A stretch of DNA of 64,000 nucleotides from Mesorhizobium sp. M00.F.Ca.ET.216.01.1.1 (GCF_004010325.2 NZ_SADR02000021.1:1-64000), one strand, 5' to 3'. Counted from the stretch's first letter, positions 33,226 to 42,386 are shown. A program made the numbers and translations. The notes: generated by a model not told the origin, from the letters alone.

Positions 33226-33798
33226 ATGGCCGGCTTTGGCGTAAAACTTCTGAACGAAACCACCTGGCCCGAGTTCGCGCGCCTGGTCGAAAGACACAAT
33301 GGCGTATGGGGAGGCTGCTGGTGCATGGCCTTTCATGCGAAGCCCACCGGGCAAAATCGATCCGAGAAGGAACGCCGGGTCCGGGAGGGCCATGCTCACG
33401 CTGCCCTGGTCTATGACGACGCGGCCTGCATGGGCTGGTGTCAGTTCGGGCCGACGGAAGAGCTTCCGCGCATCAAGCACCAGCGTGCATATCGCGAAGG
33501 GCTCGTGGCGCTTCCGGACTGGAGGATCACCTGTTTCTTCGTCGACAAGTCATATCGCGGCAGAGGGGTCGCGTCGGCGGCTCTCGAGGGCGCCCTGCAG
33601 GAAATCGTCCGCCTGGGCTGGGGAACGGTGGAGTGCTACCCCGAAAACGTGGAAGGCCGGTCGACCGCAGCCGCCTTCCTGCACAATGGAACACTATCGA
33701 TGTTCGAGCGGCAGGGCTTCAGGCGCGGCCGTCGTCTTGGCAAGAACCATTGGCTGGTCAGCAAAGTCCTGCCAACGAATGGCCAACCGGCCGACTGA
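33226..33798 (+). CDS. GNAT family N-acetyltransferase
   Basis: A 190-aa GNAT acetyltransferase. The acetyl-CoA binding motif A is ITCFFVDKSYRGRGVASAALEGAL, with the R/Q-x-x-G-x-G/A pattern. NGVWGGCWCMAFH near the start and CYPENVEGRSTAAAFLHNGTLSMFERQGF near the end are typical of a subgroup seen in many soil bacteria. The acceptor is unknown. The frame opens at 33196; ATG 33226 is preferred because AGAGAG lies upstream. It may be co-transcribed with the MerR-ATPase gene. Confidence 0.82.
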   Translation: MAGFGVKLLNETTWPEFARLVERHNGVWGGCWCMAFHAKPTGQNRSEKERRVREGHAHAALVYDDAACMGWCQFGPTEELPRIKHQRAYREGLVALPDWRITCFFVDKSYRGRGVASAALEGALQEIVRLGWGTVECYPENVEGRSTAAAFLHNGTLSMFERQGFRRGRRLGKNHWLVSKVLPTNGQPAD

Positions 33799-33807
33799 AG
33801 GTCCGGC

Positions 33808-34635
33808 TTACGCGGCAGCGACCGGTCGCCGCTGGCTGCGCCGAGCCAGAAGATTGGCGACGACGAGCAGGACGATTGACAATGCCATCATCAGCGTTGC
33901 GGCTGCGGTGATCGCCGGGCTCAGCTTCTCGCGCAGGCCGATGAACATTTCGAGCGGCATGGTGCGCTGGTTGGCGCTGGCCAGGAACTGCACCACCACC
34001 ACTTCGTCGAACGAGGTGACGAAGGCGAAGGCGGCACCGGAGAGCACGCCGGGCAGGATCAGCGGCAGCATCACCCTGAAGAAGGAAGTCACCGGCTTGG
34101 CGCCGGAGATCGCGGCGGCGCGCATCAGGTTGCGGTCGAAGCCGGTCAGGCTCGCTCCAACCGTGACGACGACGAACGGGCTGGCGAGGGCGGTATGGGC
34201 CAGGATGATGCCGGCATAGGTGCTGGCGAGGCCGACGCGCGCGTAGAACAGATACGAGCCGACGGCGGTGATCACCACCGGCACGATCAGCGGCGACAGC
34301 AGCAGCGGCATGACAATGCGGCGGCCGGGAAACTTTTCATCGGCAAGCGCGATCGCCGTCAACGTACCCAGTGTCGTTGCGATCAGTGTCGTGCCGAAGG
34401 CAACGATCAGGCTGTTGCCGATCGCCGATTGCCAGCGCTGCGTACCGAGCACGACTGCGTACCAGCGCGTCGAAATCCCCTCCAGCGGAAAGATGAAGAA
34501 CGCGCCGCTGTTGAACGACAGCGGCACGGGGATGAGGATCGGCACCAGTAGGAACAGGATCACCAGGCCGCACCACAGCCAGAGCAGGGTGATGCGGATT
34601 CGCTCGCCGGTCGTTGGATAGGGAGACAGCAGCAT
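33808..34635 (-). CDS. Polyamine-type ABC transporter permease 2 (PotC/YdcV-like)
   Basis: A 275-aa permease with six helices and the EAA loop MRAAAISGAKPVTSFFRVMLPLILPGVLSG. PLSFNSGAFFIFPLEGISTRWY near the start is typical of PotC proteins of the spermidine/putrescine family. It ends the operon ATPase-binding protein-permease 1-permease 2 and starts two bases after the permease 1 stop. The ligand may be a polyamine or an opine- or amino-acid-like amine. Confidence 0.9.
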   Translation of the reverse strand: MLLSPYPTTGERIRITLLWLWCGLVILFLLVPILIPVPLSFNSGAFFIFPLEGISTRWYAVVLGTQRWQSAIGNSLIVAFGTTLIATTLGTLTAIALADEKFPGRRIVMPLLLSPLIVPVVITAVGSYLFYARVGLASTYAGIILAHTALASPFVVVTVGASLTGFDRNLMRAAAISGAKPVTSFFRVMLPLILPGVLSGAAFAFVTSFDEVVVVQFLASANQRTMPLEMFIGLREKLSPAITAAATLMMALSIVLLVVANLLARRSQRRPVAAA

Positions 34636-34637
34636 GG

Positions 34638-35921
34638 CTAAACCAGCTTGAGACGGTCGAGGCCGAGGATCCGGGCAAAGATGCCGAACAGCGCCAGCGT
34701 AAAGACCAGCAGGATGAAGCTGAGCGCTGCCGCCATCTCCCAGTTCAGCTCGACATTGACATAGTTGGCGATGAAATTGCTGATCAGCTGGTCGCTGGCG
34801 CCGCCGATCAGCGCCGGCGTGATGTAATAGCCGAGGCAGAGAATGAAGGTGAGCATTGAGCCGGCCATCACGCCCGGAAAGACCTGCGGAAGATAGACGC
34901 GGCGGAACGCGGTAAAAGGTTTTGCGCCGAGCGAATAGGCTGCCTTCATCTGCGACGGCGGGATCGTGCGCATGACGCTATAGATCGGCAGCAGCGTGAA
35001 CGGCAGCTGGATGTGCGTCATGGCGATGATCAGGCCGATGCGGCTGTACATCAGGTCGAGCCGGTCATCAGCAACGTCAAGCCACAGCAGCAGGTCGTTG
35101 ACCAGGCCGAATTTCTGCAGCAGCACCGTCCAGGCCGCGGTGCGCACCAGGATCGAAGTCCAGAACGGCAGCAGCACCGCGACGATGAGGATGGCGGCGA
35201 GGCCCTTTGGCACGCTGGCGATGAGATAGGCAAGCGGGAAGCCCAGTATCAGCGTGGCCAGCGTCACCGCTGCGGCGACGAAGAACGTGCGCAGGAACAC
35301 CTGCAGGAAGATCGCCTGCTCGGGCGGGACCTTGCCGATACTGCCATCGGCGTTCCAGCGCAGGTCGAGGGCGCTGAGCAGGTAGAACGACGTCACGCTG
35401 TGGGTGCCGCTCTCGATGGCCGGCCACGTGCCCGGCGCCGACCAGAACGGCACGCCTTTCATCACCTCCAGCGGCGGTTTGTCGGCGGCGCCTTCGAGCT
35501 GGCGCACGGTCTTCAGCACCTGGCTGCGTGCGCCGGGCAAGCGCGCGTTCAGGCTCTTGGCGAGCTCATACGCCGTGCCCTTGGCCTGGTTGTCCCTGAG
35601 ATCGGCGGCGAGTGCCAGGAAGGCGGCATCGTCGGGCAGACCAGTGCCGTTCCAGCCGCGCAGCGCCTGGCTGGTCTGCGGCAAGGCATCGGCAATCGTC
35701 GGATCGTAGACCGCGCGCGACAGCAAGAGAACGATCGGGATGCCGAAACTCAACGCCAGCAGCACGAGCAAAGGCGCTGCCAGCATCAGCGATCGCAGCC
35801 GGTCGCCGAACTCGGCGCGCCGAAGTTTTGCCGTGACCGATTTCGCGGCCTTGGCATCGGCGGCCGACCGGTCGCGCGCGATACGCGGCCGGTCCAGTTT
35901 CGTGGGCTCAAGGGCCGACAT
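34638..35921 (-). CDS. Polyamine-type ABC transporter permease 1 (PotB-like, with large periplasmic insert)
   Basis: A 427-aa permease of the PotB group. After a charged N-terminus (about 1-38) comes helix 1 (LMLAAPLLVLLALSFGIPIV). An insert of about 120 residues (about 70-200) follows before helix 2, and five more helices come after it. The EAA loop is MKAAYSLGAKPFTAFRRVYLPQVFPGV. Usual PotB proteins have about 280-300 aa, so the insert is extra; such long versions occur in rhizobial transporters. It lies six bases after the binding-protein gene. The insert probably faces the periplasm and may touch the binding protein. Confidence 0.88.
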   Translation of the reverse strand: MSALEPTKLDRPRIARDRSAADAKAAKSVTAKLRRAEFGDRLRSLMLAAPLLVLLALSFGIPIVLLLSRAVYDPTIADALPQTSQALRGWNGTGLPDDAAFLALAADLRDNQAKGTAYELAKSLNARLPGARSQVLKTVRQLEGAADKPPLEVMKGVPFWSAPGTWPAIESGTHSVTSFYLLSALDLRWNADGSIGKVPPEQAIFLQVFLRTFFVAAAVTLATLILGFPLAYLIASVPKGLAAILIVAVLLPFWTSILVRTAAWTVLLQKFGLVNDLLLWLDVADDRLDLMYSRIGLIIAMTHIQLPFTLLPIYSVMRTIPPSQMKAAYSLGAKPFTAFRRVYLPQVFPGVMAGSMLTFILCLGYYITPALIGGASDQLISNFIANYVNVELNWEMAAALSFILLVFTLALFGIFARILGLDRLKLV

Positions 35922-35927
35922 TCTTCC

Positions 35928-36977
35928 CTACTGCGCGAGCCAGGCGTTGAAGCGCTTGACCAGGTCCTCGCCATAGTCGCCCCAGAATTCGGTGTCGGCG
36001 ACCAGATAGGCGCTCATGTGGTCTGGCGCGTTCGGCAATTTCGGCAAGGCATCGGGCGCGACAAAGGAAGCCGCATCGGTGCGCACCGGGCCGTAGGTGA
36101 TGTAGCTGGCCAGCTTGGCGTTGTTCTCCGGCTGGCTGATATAGGCCAGGTATTTGTAAGCGAGGTCCGGGTTCTTGGCGCCCTTCGGAATGGCGATCAT
36201 GTCATATTCCAGGATCTGGTTGTTCCAGACGATCTTGAATGGCGCCCCGTCCTTGTCGATGGCGTTCTGGATACGGCCGTTCCACGCGGTGGTCATTACC
36301 ACTTCCTTGGATGCCAGCAGCTGCGGCGGCTGCGCGCCGGCATCCCACCAGACGATATCCTTCTTGATGGTGTCGAGCTTCTTGAAGGCGCGGTCGACGC
36401 CTTCTGGCGTGGCGAGCACCTTGTAGACGTCGGCCGGCGCGACACCGTCGGCCATCAGCGCCCACTCCAAATTCTGCGCCGGGAATTTGCGCATCGCGCG
36501 CTTGCCCGGAAATTTCGTCGTGTCGAAGATGTCGAGCACCGAGGTCGGCGCCTCCTTCAGCACGTTGGGGTCATAGGCGAGCACGTCGCCATAGGCGTCG
36601 AGGCCGACGCCGCAGTCGAGCGCGGACCCTTCGAGGAACTTTTCGCGCGGCGCTATCTTGGAATAGTCGAGCCGCTCGAGGATGCCCGCATCGCAACCTT
36701 GCAGCACGGTCGCCGTTTCGACCGTCACCAGGTCGATCGGCACGTTGCCGGTATCGACCATGGCTTTGACCTTGCCGAGATCACCGAGATATTCCTGCTC
36801 GACGATCTTGGCGCCGGTCTCCTTGCTGAACGGTTCGAACCACGCCTTGCGCTGGGCGTCCTGCCAGGCGCCGCCGCTGGCCATGATCGAAAGCTCGTCG
36901 GCGAGGGCCTGATGTGCGATGGTGACGAATGCTGTGGCTGCCGCGAATGCGAACAGCCGGGCTTTGGTGATTTTCAT
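35928..36977 (-). CDS. Polyamine-type periplasmic binding protein (PotD-like)
   Basis: A 349-aa extracellular solute-binding protein (SBP_bac family) with signal peptide LFAFAAATAFVTIAHQALA. The mature start ELSIMASGGAWQDAQRKAWFEPFSKETGAKIVEQEY is typical of PotD/YdcS-type proteins. VDLVTVETATVLQ, GDVLAYDPNVL and YKYLAYISQPENNAKLASYITYGPV further match. It overlaps the ATPase gene by 4 bp. The ligand is an amine or amino-acid derivative by family. Confidence 0.9.
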   Translation of the reverse strand: MKITKARLFAFAAATAFVTIAHQALADELSIMASGGAWQDAQRKAWFEPFSKETGAKIVEQEYLGDLGKVKAMVDTGNVPIDLVTVETATVLQGCDAGILERLDYSKIAPREKFLEGSALDCGVGLDAYGDVLAYDPNVLKEAPTSVLDIFDTTKFPGKRAMRKFPAQNLEWALMADGVAPADVYKVLATPEGVDRAFKKLDTIKKDIVWWDAGAQPPQLLASKEVVMTTAWNGRIQNAIDKDGAPFKIVWNNQILEYDMIAIPKGAKNPDLAYKYLAYISQPENNAKLASYITYGPVRTDAASFVAPDALPKLPNAPDHMSAYLVADTEFWGDYGEDLVKRFNAWLAQ

Positions 36978-38152
36978 TTGTTTTGTTCCCCTGTTTTTGA
37001 GATGAAACCGCCCGTCCCGGCATCGGCCGGAAAGGCACGGCAGTCGCTCGGCGCAAAGGAAACCGTGACCGGCTCCCCGTTGCCCATGGTCGTTTCGGGC
37101 CCGACCTTGACGGTCAGCACCTGTCCGCTTTCAAGCCGGGCCAAAAGCCGCTGGTGGTCGCCGAGATAGATGCGGCCGTCGACCGTGGCGGCGAGCCCGT
37201 TTGCTCCTTTTGAAGCCGGCGCAAGCTTCAGCCGCTCCGGCCGAATGGCGACATGGCAGCCCATTCCCTTCGTGACGCCGATGGCGAGCGCGGTGACCGA
37301 ACCGCCGCCGTCCAGCGCGACGCGGCACTCCTTGCCGGAGATGCGGTCGACAGTGCCTTCCAGCGTGTTGTTCTCGCCGATGAAGCTCGCGACAAACGAA
37401 GTTTGCGGCGTGTTGTAGAGATCGTCAGGCGAACCGAGCTGAGCAATGCCGCCATTGTTGAACACGGCGACGCGGTCCGACATCGTCAGCGCCTCGCTCT
37501 GGTCATGCGTCACATAGACGATGGTGACGCCGAGCATCATGTGCAGCTGCTTGATCTCGATCTGCATGTGCTCGCGCAACTTCTTGTCGAGCGCGCCGAG
37601 CGGCTCGTCCATCAGCACCAGGCTCGGCTCGAACACCAGCGCGCGGGCAAGCGCCACACGCTGCTGCTGGCCGCCGGAAAGCTGCGCCGGCCGGCGGTCG
37701 CCGAACTGCCGCAGCCGCACCATGTCGAGCGCGCGGGCGACGCGGGATGCAATGTCGGCCTTGGTGATGTTGCGGACGGAAAGCGGGAAAGCGACGTTTT
37801 CCTCGACGCTCATATGCGGAAACAGCGCGTAGTTCTGGAACACCATGCCGATGTTGCGTTCATACGGCGGCAGCCGGTCGACCGACCTGCCTTCGAGCGT
37901 GATGACGCCACTGGTCGGCCGTTCGAAGCCAGCAAGCATGTTGAGCGTCGTCGTCTTGCCCGAGCCGGAGGGGCCGAGAAGGGTGAGGAACTCGCCGCGC
38001 GCCACGCCGAGGTTCAGCCGCGTTACCGCGAAGGTCCGGCCGTCATAGGATTTCTCGACATCGACGAACTCGACAAAACCCTGGCTGCTGGCACAGGCGC
38101 CTGCTGCCGGACGCGCACTGCCGCCTGTCAGAGCTGCCGACTGGACGGTCAC
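36974..38152 (-). CDS. Polyamine-type ABC transporter ATP-binding protein (PotA-like)
   Basis: The ATPase of the importer (392 aa from the start used here). Walker A GPSGSGKTTTLNML, Q-loop VFQNYALFPHM, signature LSGGQQQRVALARAL, Walker B LVLMDEPLGALD and H-loop VTHDQ are all present. A C-terminal TOBE domain (about 285-390) follows. The start is uncertain: the frame is open to TTG 38248, and GTG 38152 is chosen since the earlier part is Arg/Pro-rich and unlike the family. It is the first gene of the operon, divergent from a MocR regulator. Confidence 0.85.
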   Translation of the reverse strand: MTVQSAALTGGSARPAAGACASSQGFVEFVDVEKSYDGRTFAVTRLNLGVARGEFLTLLGPSGSGKTTTLNMLAGFERPTSGVITLEGRSVDRLPPYERNIGMVFQNYALFPHMSVEENVAFPLSVRNITKADIASRVARALDMVRLRQFGDRRPAQLSGGQQQRVALARALVFEPSLVLMDEPLGALDKKLREHMQIEIKQLHMMLGVTIVYVTHDQSEALTMSDRVAVFNNGGIAQLGSPDDLYNTPQTSFVASFIGENNTLEGTVDRISGKECRVALDGGGSVTALAIGVTKGMGCHVAIRPERLKLAPASKGANGLAATVDGRIYLGDHQRLLARLESGQVLTVKVGPETTMGNGEPVTVSFAPSDCRAFPADAGTGGFISKTGEQNK

Positions 38153-38258
38153 GGACGGAAATCCGTCGAGTGGCGGCAGCGGCTGCTTGTCGAAACGAGG
38201 TGGTGCTTGCCGTGCATGTGTCGGTCTCGCATGACGCTGGCCGCGCAAGGGCGGCGAA

Positions 38259-38410
38259 CCAAACTTGTATGCTCACACAATCGATCTCTAAAGGACCATA
38301 GATGCAGACAAGTTTGGCCGTCAAGCCGATTTTTTGCGGATTGTGTGGGATTTTCCAGTCGGATTTTGGAGATAGGCATCAGACAAGCACTATTGTCCGG
38401 AGTGTTGTCT
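38259..38410. promoter_or_regulatory. Divergent control region between potA-like and MocR genes with nested repeats
   Basis: Three inverted pairs are visible: CCAAACTTGT (38259-38268) with ACAAGTTTGG (38308-38317), CACACAATC (38274-38282) with GATTGTGTG (38339-38347), and AGACAAGCAC (38381-38390) with GTGTTGTCT (38402-38410). AGACAAG also occurs as a direct repeat at 38306 and 38381. MocR regulators usually bind direct or inverted repeats in such divergent regions, so these are the best operator candidates. Confidence 0.5.
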
Positions 38411-38464
38411 TATGCTAGATGCGCCGGTACCCAGAGTGTCAACACGCCGAAACCGCCAATCCGC

Positions 38465-39853
38465 ATGCTTCAGGACCTGCAACTCGCCTCGGATGAAGGC
38501 CCGGTCTATCGCCGCCTTGCCGACGCTATTGCCGAACGGATCACGGCCGGCACGCTTGCGGTCGGAGACCGGCTGCCGCCGCAGCGCGAGATTGCAAGGG
38601 CGCTGGGCATCAATGTCACCACGGTAACACGCGCGCTGTCGACCCTGCAGGAGCGCGGCCTGCTCGAAGCGCGACCCGGACGCGGTACCACGGTCGCTGC
38701 CCGCGACGGCGGCGAAAGACCGGGCTTCGTATCGGCGCCGAGCGAGGACACCGGCATCATCGATCTTTCCGTGAACCGGCCTGCGACCTCCGCCTATCTC
38801 GACGCGCTGGCGCTGCTCCTGCCGCGCCTGCCCAGGGACCGACACTACGCCACGCTTCAGGACTATCATCCGCCCGAGGGGCCGCTGTGGGCGAGGGGGG
38901 CGATCGCCGAATGGATGCGGCCGGTGGCCGGCGACGGCGATCCCGGCCGGATGGTGTTGGCGGCGGGCGCCCAGCACGGGCTGGATTGCGTGCTTGGCGC
39001 GGTGACCAGGCAGGGCGAGGTCGTGCTCGCCGACGAGGTGACCTATCAGGGCATCAACGCACTGTGCCGGGTGCATGGGCTCGATCTCAGGGGCGTCGCC
39101 ATGGACCGCGGCGGCATGCGGCCCGATGCGTTCGAAGCGGCCTGTGCGCAGCTTCGACCGCGCGCGGTCTTCCTGGTGCCGACGCTGCACAATCCGACCA
39201 CCATCACGCTGAGCGAGGAACGCCGGCACGAATTGGTGGCTGTTGCCCGGCGCCACAACGTCCTCATCATCGAGGACGACGTCTACCGCCCGCTGGCGGA
39301 TGATCCGCCGCCATCGCTTGCCAGCCTCGAGCCCGAGCTGACGGTCCATATCGGCGGCCTGTCAAAATGCCTGGCCCCGGGCTTGCGCCTCGGCTTCGTC
39401 ATTGCGCCGCGCGCCATTGCCGGCCAGGTGGCGGCAGCGCTGCGCATCAATTGCTGGAGCATCAGTCCGCTAGCGGCGCTGATCAGCACGCAATTGCTGG
39501 AAGAGGGGACCGCGGCGCGCATCATCGAGACGCAGAAGCAGGAGCTGCGCCAGCGTCAGGCGGTGCTGAGCGAAATCCTCGGGGGTTTCGACATCCAGAC
39601 CCATCCGACCTCGACCCATGCCTGGCTGCGCCTTCCCGAGCCCTGGCGTGGCGCCGGCTTTGCCCGCACCTGCCTGCAGCGCGGCGTTGCCGTTCTTCCC
39701 GGCGACGCCTTCGCGGTCGGGCGCGAACCGGTGCAGCATGGGGTCCGCATCAATGTCGGCGCCGCGCGCTCGCTCGACGATCTGCGCACGGCCTCGAACA
39801 CTATGGCTGAACTGCTCGCGGCCGGTCATCTGCAGCTTCCCGGTTTTGTCTAG
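38465..39853 (+). CDS. MocR-type regulator: GntR helix-turn-helix plus aminotransferase domain
   Basis: A 462-aa PLP-dependent regulator. The N-terminal GntR domain is VYRRLADAIAERITAGTLAVGDRLPPQREIARALGINVTTVTRAL. The rest is a fold-type I aminotransferase domain; the PLP lysine is Lys301 in GGLSKCLAPGLRLGF, with HNPTT and IIEDDVYRPLA nearby. MocR proteins sense amines or amino acids (GABA, taurine, PLP) and control linked genes. It lies divergent from the amine importer and is followed at once by a DadA-like oxidase, so it likely controls both. The frame is open far upstream, but only ATG 38465 makes sense. Confidence 0.9.
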   Translation: MLQDLQLASDEGPVYRRLADAIAERITAGTLAVGDRLPPQREIARALGINVTTVTRALSTLQERGLLEARPGRGTTVAARDGGERPGFVSAPSEDTGIIDLSVNRPATSAYLDALALLLPRLPRDRHYATLQDYHPPEGPLWARGAIAEWMRPVAGDGDPGRMVLAAGAQHGLDCVLGAVTRQGEVVLADEVTYQGINALCRVHGLDLRGVAMDRGGMRPDAFEAACAQLRPRAVFLVPTLHNPTTITLSEERRHELVAVARRHNVLIIEDDVYRPLADDPPPSLASLEPELTVHIGGLSKCLAPGLRLGFVIAPRAIAGQVAAALRINCWSISPLAALISTQLLEEGTAARIIETQKQELRQRQAVLSEILGGFDIQTHPTSTHAWLRLPEPWRGAGFARTCLQRGVAVLPGDAFAVGREPVQHGVRINVGAARSLDDLRTASNTMAELLAAGHLQLPGFV

Positions 39854-39854
39854 G

Positions 39855-41105
39855 ATGGCAGCACCGGAAACCGTGGAAGTCGCCATCGTCGGCGCTGGCG
39901 TTGTCGGGCTGGCGACAGCACTCCGCCTTGCGGCTGAGGGTCGCGAAATCCTGCTCATCGACCCTAACGAGCCAGGCTCCGGCGCCTCGTTCGGCAACGC
40001 CGGAACGATTGCCGAATATGCCTGCATGCCGGTCGGCAATCCGGGCGTGCTGCGCGCGCTGCCAAAGCTGCTTCTCGACCCCGACAGCCCCTTTGCATTG
40101 CGCTGGACGGCACTGTTCCAGCTTGCGCCCTGGCTGGTGCGCTTCGTGCGGCAATCGCTTCCGGCGGCCACCCGCGCCAATGCGCTGGCGCTCGCCGGCT
40201 TGCTGGCCGAAGCCCTGCCGGCCTGGGAAGTGATGGTGGAGGAGGCCGGCATGGCAGACCTGCTGCGCCGCAATGGCTGTCTCTACCTCTATCGCCACGA
40301 GAGCGATTTTGCCGCCGCTGCCGCAGGCAGAACCTTGCGCGCCGAACTCGGCATACATCAGCACGTGCTAACGCCGGAAGAGGTGGCCGCGCTGGAGCCC
40401 GGTCTGCCGGCGGCCGGCACCCGTAGCTTGTACTTCCCGGATTCCATGAATGTCACCGATCCGAAGATGCTGATGCGACGCCTGCTCGATGCCGCGACCG
40501 TCCGCGGCGTGTTGGTGGCCCAGGCTGAGATAACCGGGCTGCAGGCCGATGCCGACGGTGTCCGGCTCAATGGTCCCGGCCTTGGCATCAAGGCGGGCAC
40601 TGTGGTGATCGCCGCCGGAGCACGGTCGCGGGCGCTGGCCGCGCAGGCAGGCGACAGGGTCCCGCTCGAAACCGAGCGCGGCTACCATCTCGAATTCCCG
40701 ACCGAAGCACCTCTGCTCAATCGGCCGGTCTGTCCCGTCGATCTCGGCTTCTACATGACGCCGATGGCTGGCCGGCTGGGTGTCGCCGGGACCGTCGAGC
40801 TCGGCGGGCTTGCCGCACCACCCAATCCGCGCCGGCTGGCGCTGCTTGATCGTGGCGTCAGGCAGTTCTTCCCCAAGCTCGGCCGGCCTTCGTCCGAATG
40901 GCTCGGCTTTCGGCCGTCACTGCCCGATTCCCGCCCGGTCATCGGCCCGTCGCGCAGCAGCGCCAGGGTGATCCACGCCTTTGGTCATGGCCATCTCGGC
41001 CTGACCCTGGCGCCGATCACGGCGCGCTTGATCGCCGACCTGATAGGCGGACGCAGCGACCCGGCCCGCCTCGCACCCTTTGCGGTGGGTCGGTTCGGCG
41101 CGTGA
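39855..41105 (+). CDS. FAD-dependent amino acid/amine oxidoreductase (DadA-like)
   Basis: A 416-aa flavoenzyme of the DAO family. The FAD motif is VAIVGAGVVGLATALRLAAEG. GSGASFGNAGTIAEYACMPVGNP is the D-amino acid dehydrogenase-like segment, and LGFRPSLPDSRPVIGPS with AFGHGHLGLTLAPITARLIADLI forms the C-terminal FAD-binding end. It oxidises an amino group to an imine and passes electrons to the respiratory chain. The start is one base after the MocR stop. With the transporter it forms an uptake and oxidation route for an amine or amino acid, perhaps a D-amino acid. Confidence 0.88.
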   Translation: MAAPETVEVAIVGAGVVGLATALRLAAEGREILLIDPNEPGSGASFGNAGTIAEYACMPVGNPGVLRALPKLLLDPDSPFALRWTALFQLAPWLVRFVRQSLPAATRANALALAGLLAEALPAWEVMVEEAGMADLLRRNGCLYLYRHESDFAAAAAGRTLRAELGIHQHVLTPEEVAALEPGLPAAGTRSLYFPDSMNVTDPKMLMRRLLDAATVRGVLVAQAEITGLQADADGVRLNGPGLGIKAGTVVIAAGARSRALAAQAGDRVPLETERGYHLEFPTEAPLLNRPVCPVDLGFYMTPMAGRLGVAGTVELGGLAAPPNPRRLALLDRGVRQFFPKLGRPSSEWLGFRPSLPDSRPVIGPSRSSARVIHAFGHGHLGLTLAPITARLIADLIGGRSDPARLAPFAVGRFGA

Positions 41106-41273
41106 AAGCCGCTGCAGTGAGCGCATGGCCACGCCGCGGCTGCTGGCCGCCGGTTGGGCCGTTCAGCAATTTCACCTGCCTTTTCCAGCGCGGTCGCCGC
41201 GATGGCCCGCAGCCCGTTGCGGCCTGCGCCACACCGTCAGCGCCTTCTTCCGCCTCACCAAATCACCCCAATT

Positions 41274-41312
41274 GTCGGTTTCGTACGGAAGCCGGCTTTG
41301 TACGTTTCCGAC
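41274..41312. promoter_or_regulatory. Large palindrome with shared 18-bp motif upstream of crp/fnr gene
   Basis: From GTCGGTTTCGTACGG to TTGTACGTTTCCGAC around the centre AAGCCGGCTT, 41274-41312 is a near-perfect 39-bp palindrome. Its right half GCTTTGTACGTTTCCGAC (41295-41312) also occurs at 27099-27116 on the minus strand. It lies about 190 bp before the crp/fnr start. The remaining part of 41106-41498 is AT-richer with no gene. Confidence 0.45.
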
Positions 41313-41498
41313 GCTAACGCTCCCTGAAATGTTTTCGTAGCTTGCGCGCTCCTGGGGATTCCTGCGTGCATTCATTCACTTATTCGTTTCATTGCAGTGC
41401 CTTGTTTATGAGCGTATGCTGTTTTTATCGTTCGTAAGTTTGCGCGGGCGCGGACGACTGGGAGATTGGAAGGCTCTTGCCCTGGATTGGGAAGAGCC

Positions 41499-42218
41499 AT
41501 GTCTGACCCCCGAGAAAACCCCTACAAGAACGAACTTCTCCGACGGATGAGCGCTGACGACCTGGCGCTTCTGCAGCCGCACTTTCAGCGCCGGACTCTC
41601 GAGCTGAAAACGGCGCTGGAGACAACCAATGGCAAGATCGATGCGGTGTACTTCATGGAGGAAGGCATCGGCTCGGTGATTGCCAGGACGCCCGGCAACA
41701 GCGATGCCGAGGTCGGCTTCATCGGGTTCGAGGGCATGACCGGATCGGCCCTCGTGATGGGCGCAGACCATTCCCCGCACGAATGCCGCGTCCAGATGGC
41801 GGGCGAGGCGATCCGCATCGACGCCGACCGATTCACCGCGGCACTCGAGACCAGCCCGACGCTTCGTCTTTTCCTGTTGCGCTACGTCCATTACCTTCAC
41901 ATCCAGACCGGCTATACCGCCCTGATCAATGCCCGGTCGAAACTGGAAGACCGCCTGGCAAGATGGCTGCTGATGTGCGACGACCGCGTCATTGGCGGCC
42001 GCTTTCTAATCACGCACGAATTCCTGTCCATCATGCTCGGCGTCAGGCGCCCGGGTGTCACCGTGGCCCTGCAACTGCTGGAAGGGCGCGGGCTTATCCG
42101 CGCCCAGCGTGGCGAGATCCTGGTTCGCGACCGCGACGGCCTGGTTGCGCTTACCGATGGCTACGGCCCGTCGGAGGCCGAATATGTCAGGCTGGTCGGC
42201 GAAATCGCCTGGCGCTGA
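41499..42218 (+). CDS. Crp/Fnr family transcriptional regulator
   Basis: A 239-aa regulator with an N-terminal cyclic-nucleotide-like beta barrel (about 25-130, VYFMEEGIGSVIARTPGNSDAEVGFIGFEGMTG) and a C-terminal Crp-type helix-turn-helix (about 150-225, ARWLLMCDDRVIGGRFLITHEFLSIMLGVRRPGVTVALQLLEGRGLIRAQRGEI). No Fnr-type Cys cluster is present, so it is not an iron-sulfur oxygen sensor. Many rhizobia carry numerous such paralogues with unknown signals. ATG 41499 follows GGGAAGAG. A long palindrome lies upstream. Confidence 0.9.
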   Translation: MSDPRENPYKNELLRRMSADDLALLQPHFQRRTLELKTALETTNGKIDAVYFMEEGIGSVIARTPGNSDAEVGFIGFEGMTGSALVMGADHSPHECRVQMAGEAIRIDADRFTAALETSPTLRLFLLRYVHYLHIQTGYTALINARSKLEDRLARWLLMCDDRVIGGRFLITHEFLSIMLGVRRPGVTVALQLLEGRGLIRAQRGEILVRDRDGLVALTDGYGPSEAEYVRLVGEIAWR

Positions 42219-42386
42219 TCTTCTTCCGGCCGGATATCGCGGCACAATTGGCGCCGTCATTCGACTGATTTCTTTGGTAAAAAGCGTACAGCTATCTGCT
42301 GATGACATGCAGCATCCGGCGGTCTTATAAAAATCGCAAGGGATTGGAACAGGACGATCGCTGCTCGTCCTTTCGGGGAGGGGGAG

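Noticed and set aside
35013..37169. 718-codon open frame on the plus strand opposite the polyamine-type transporter
   Set aside because: Its composition is that of antisense DNA (Arg, Gln, His, Gly), and the minus strand carries clear PotB- and PotD-like proteins.
37253..38464. Long upstream extension of the MocR frame
   Set aside because: This part is antisense to the PotA-like gene and has no regulator or enzyme features; the GntR domain begins only after ATG 38465.
42346..42370. EcfG-type promoter before the small gene at 42387
   Set aside because: GGAAC is present, but 17 bases later the sequence is TCC and not GTT, so the match is too weak.
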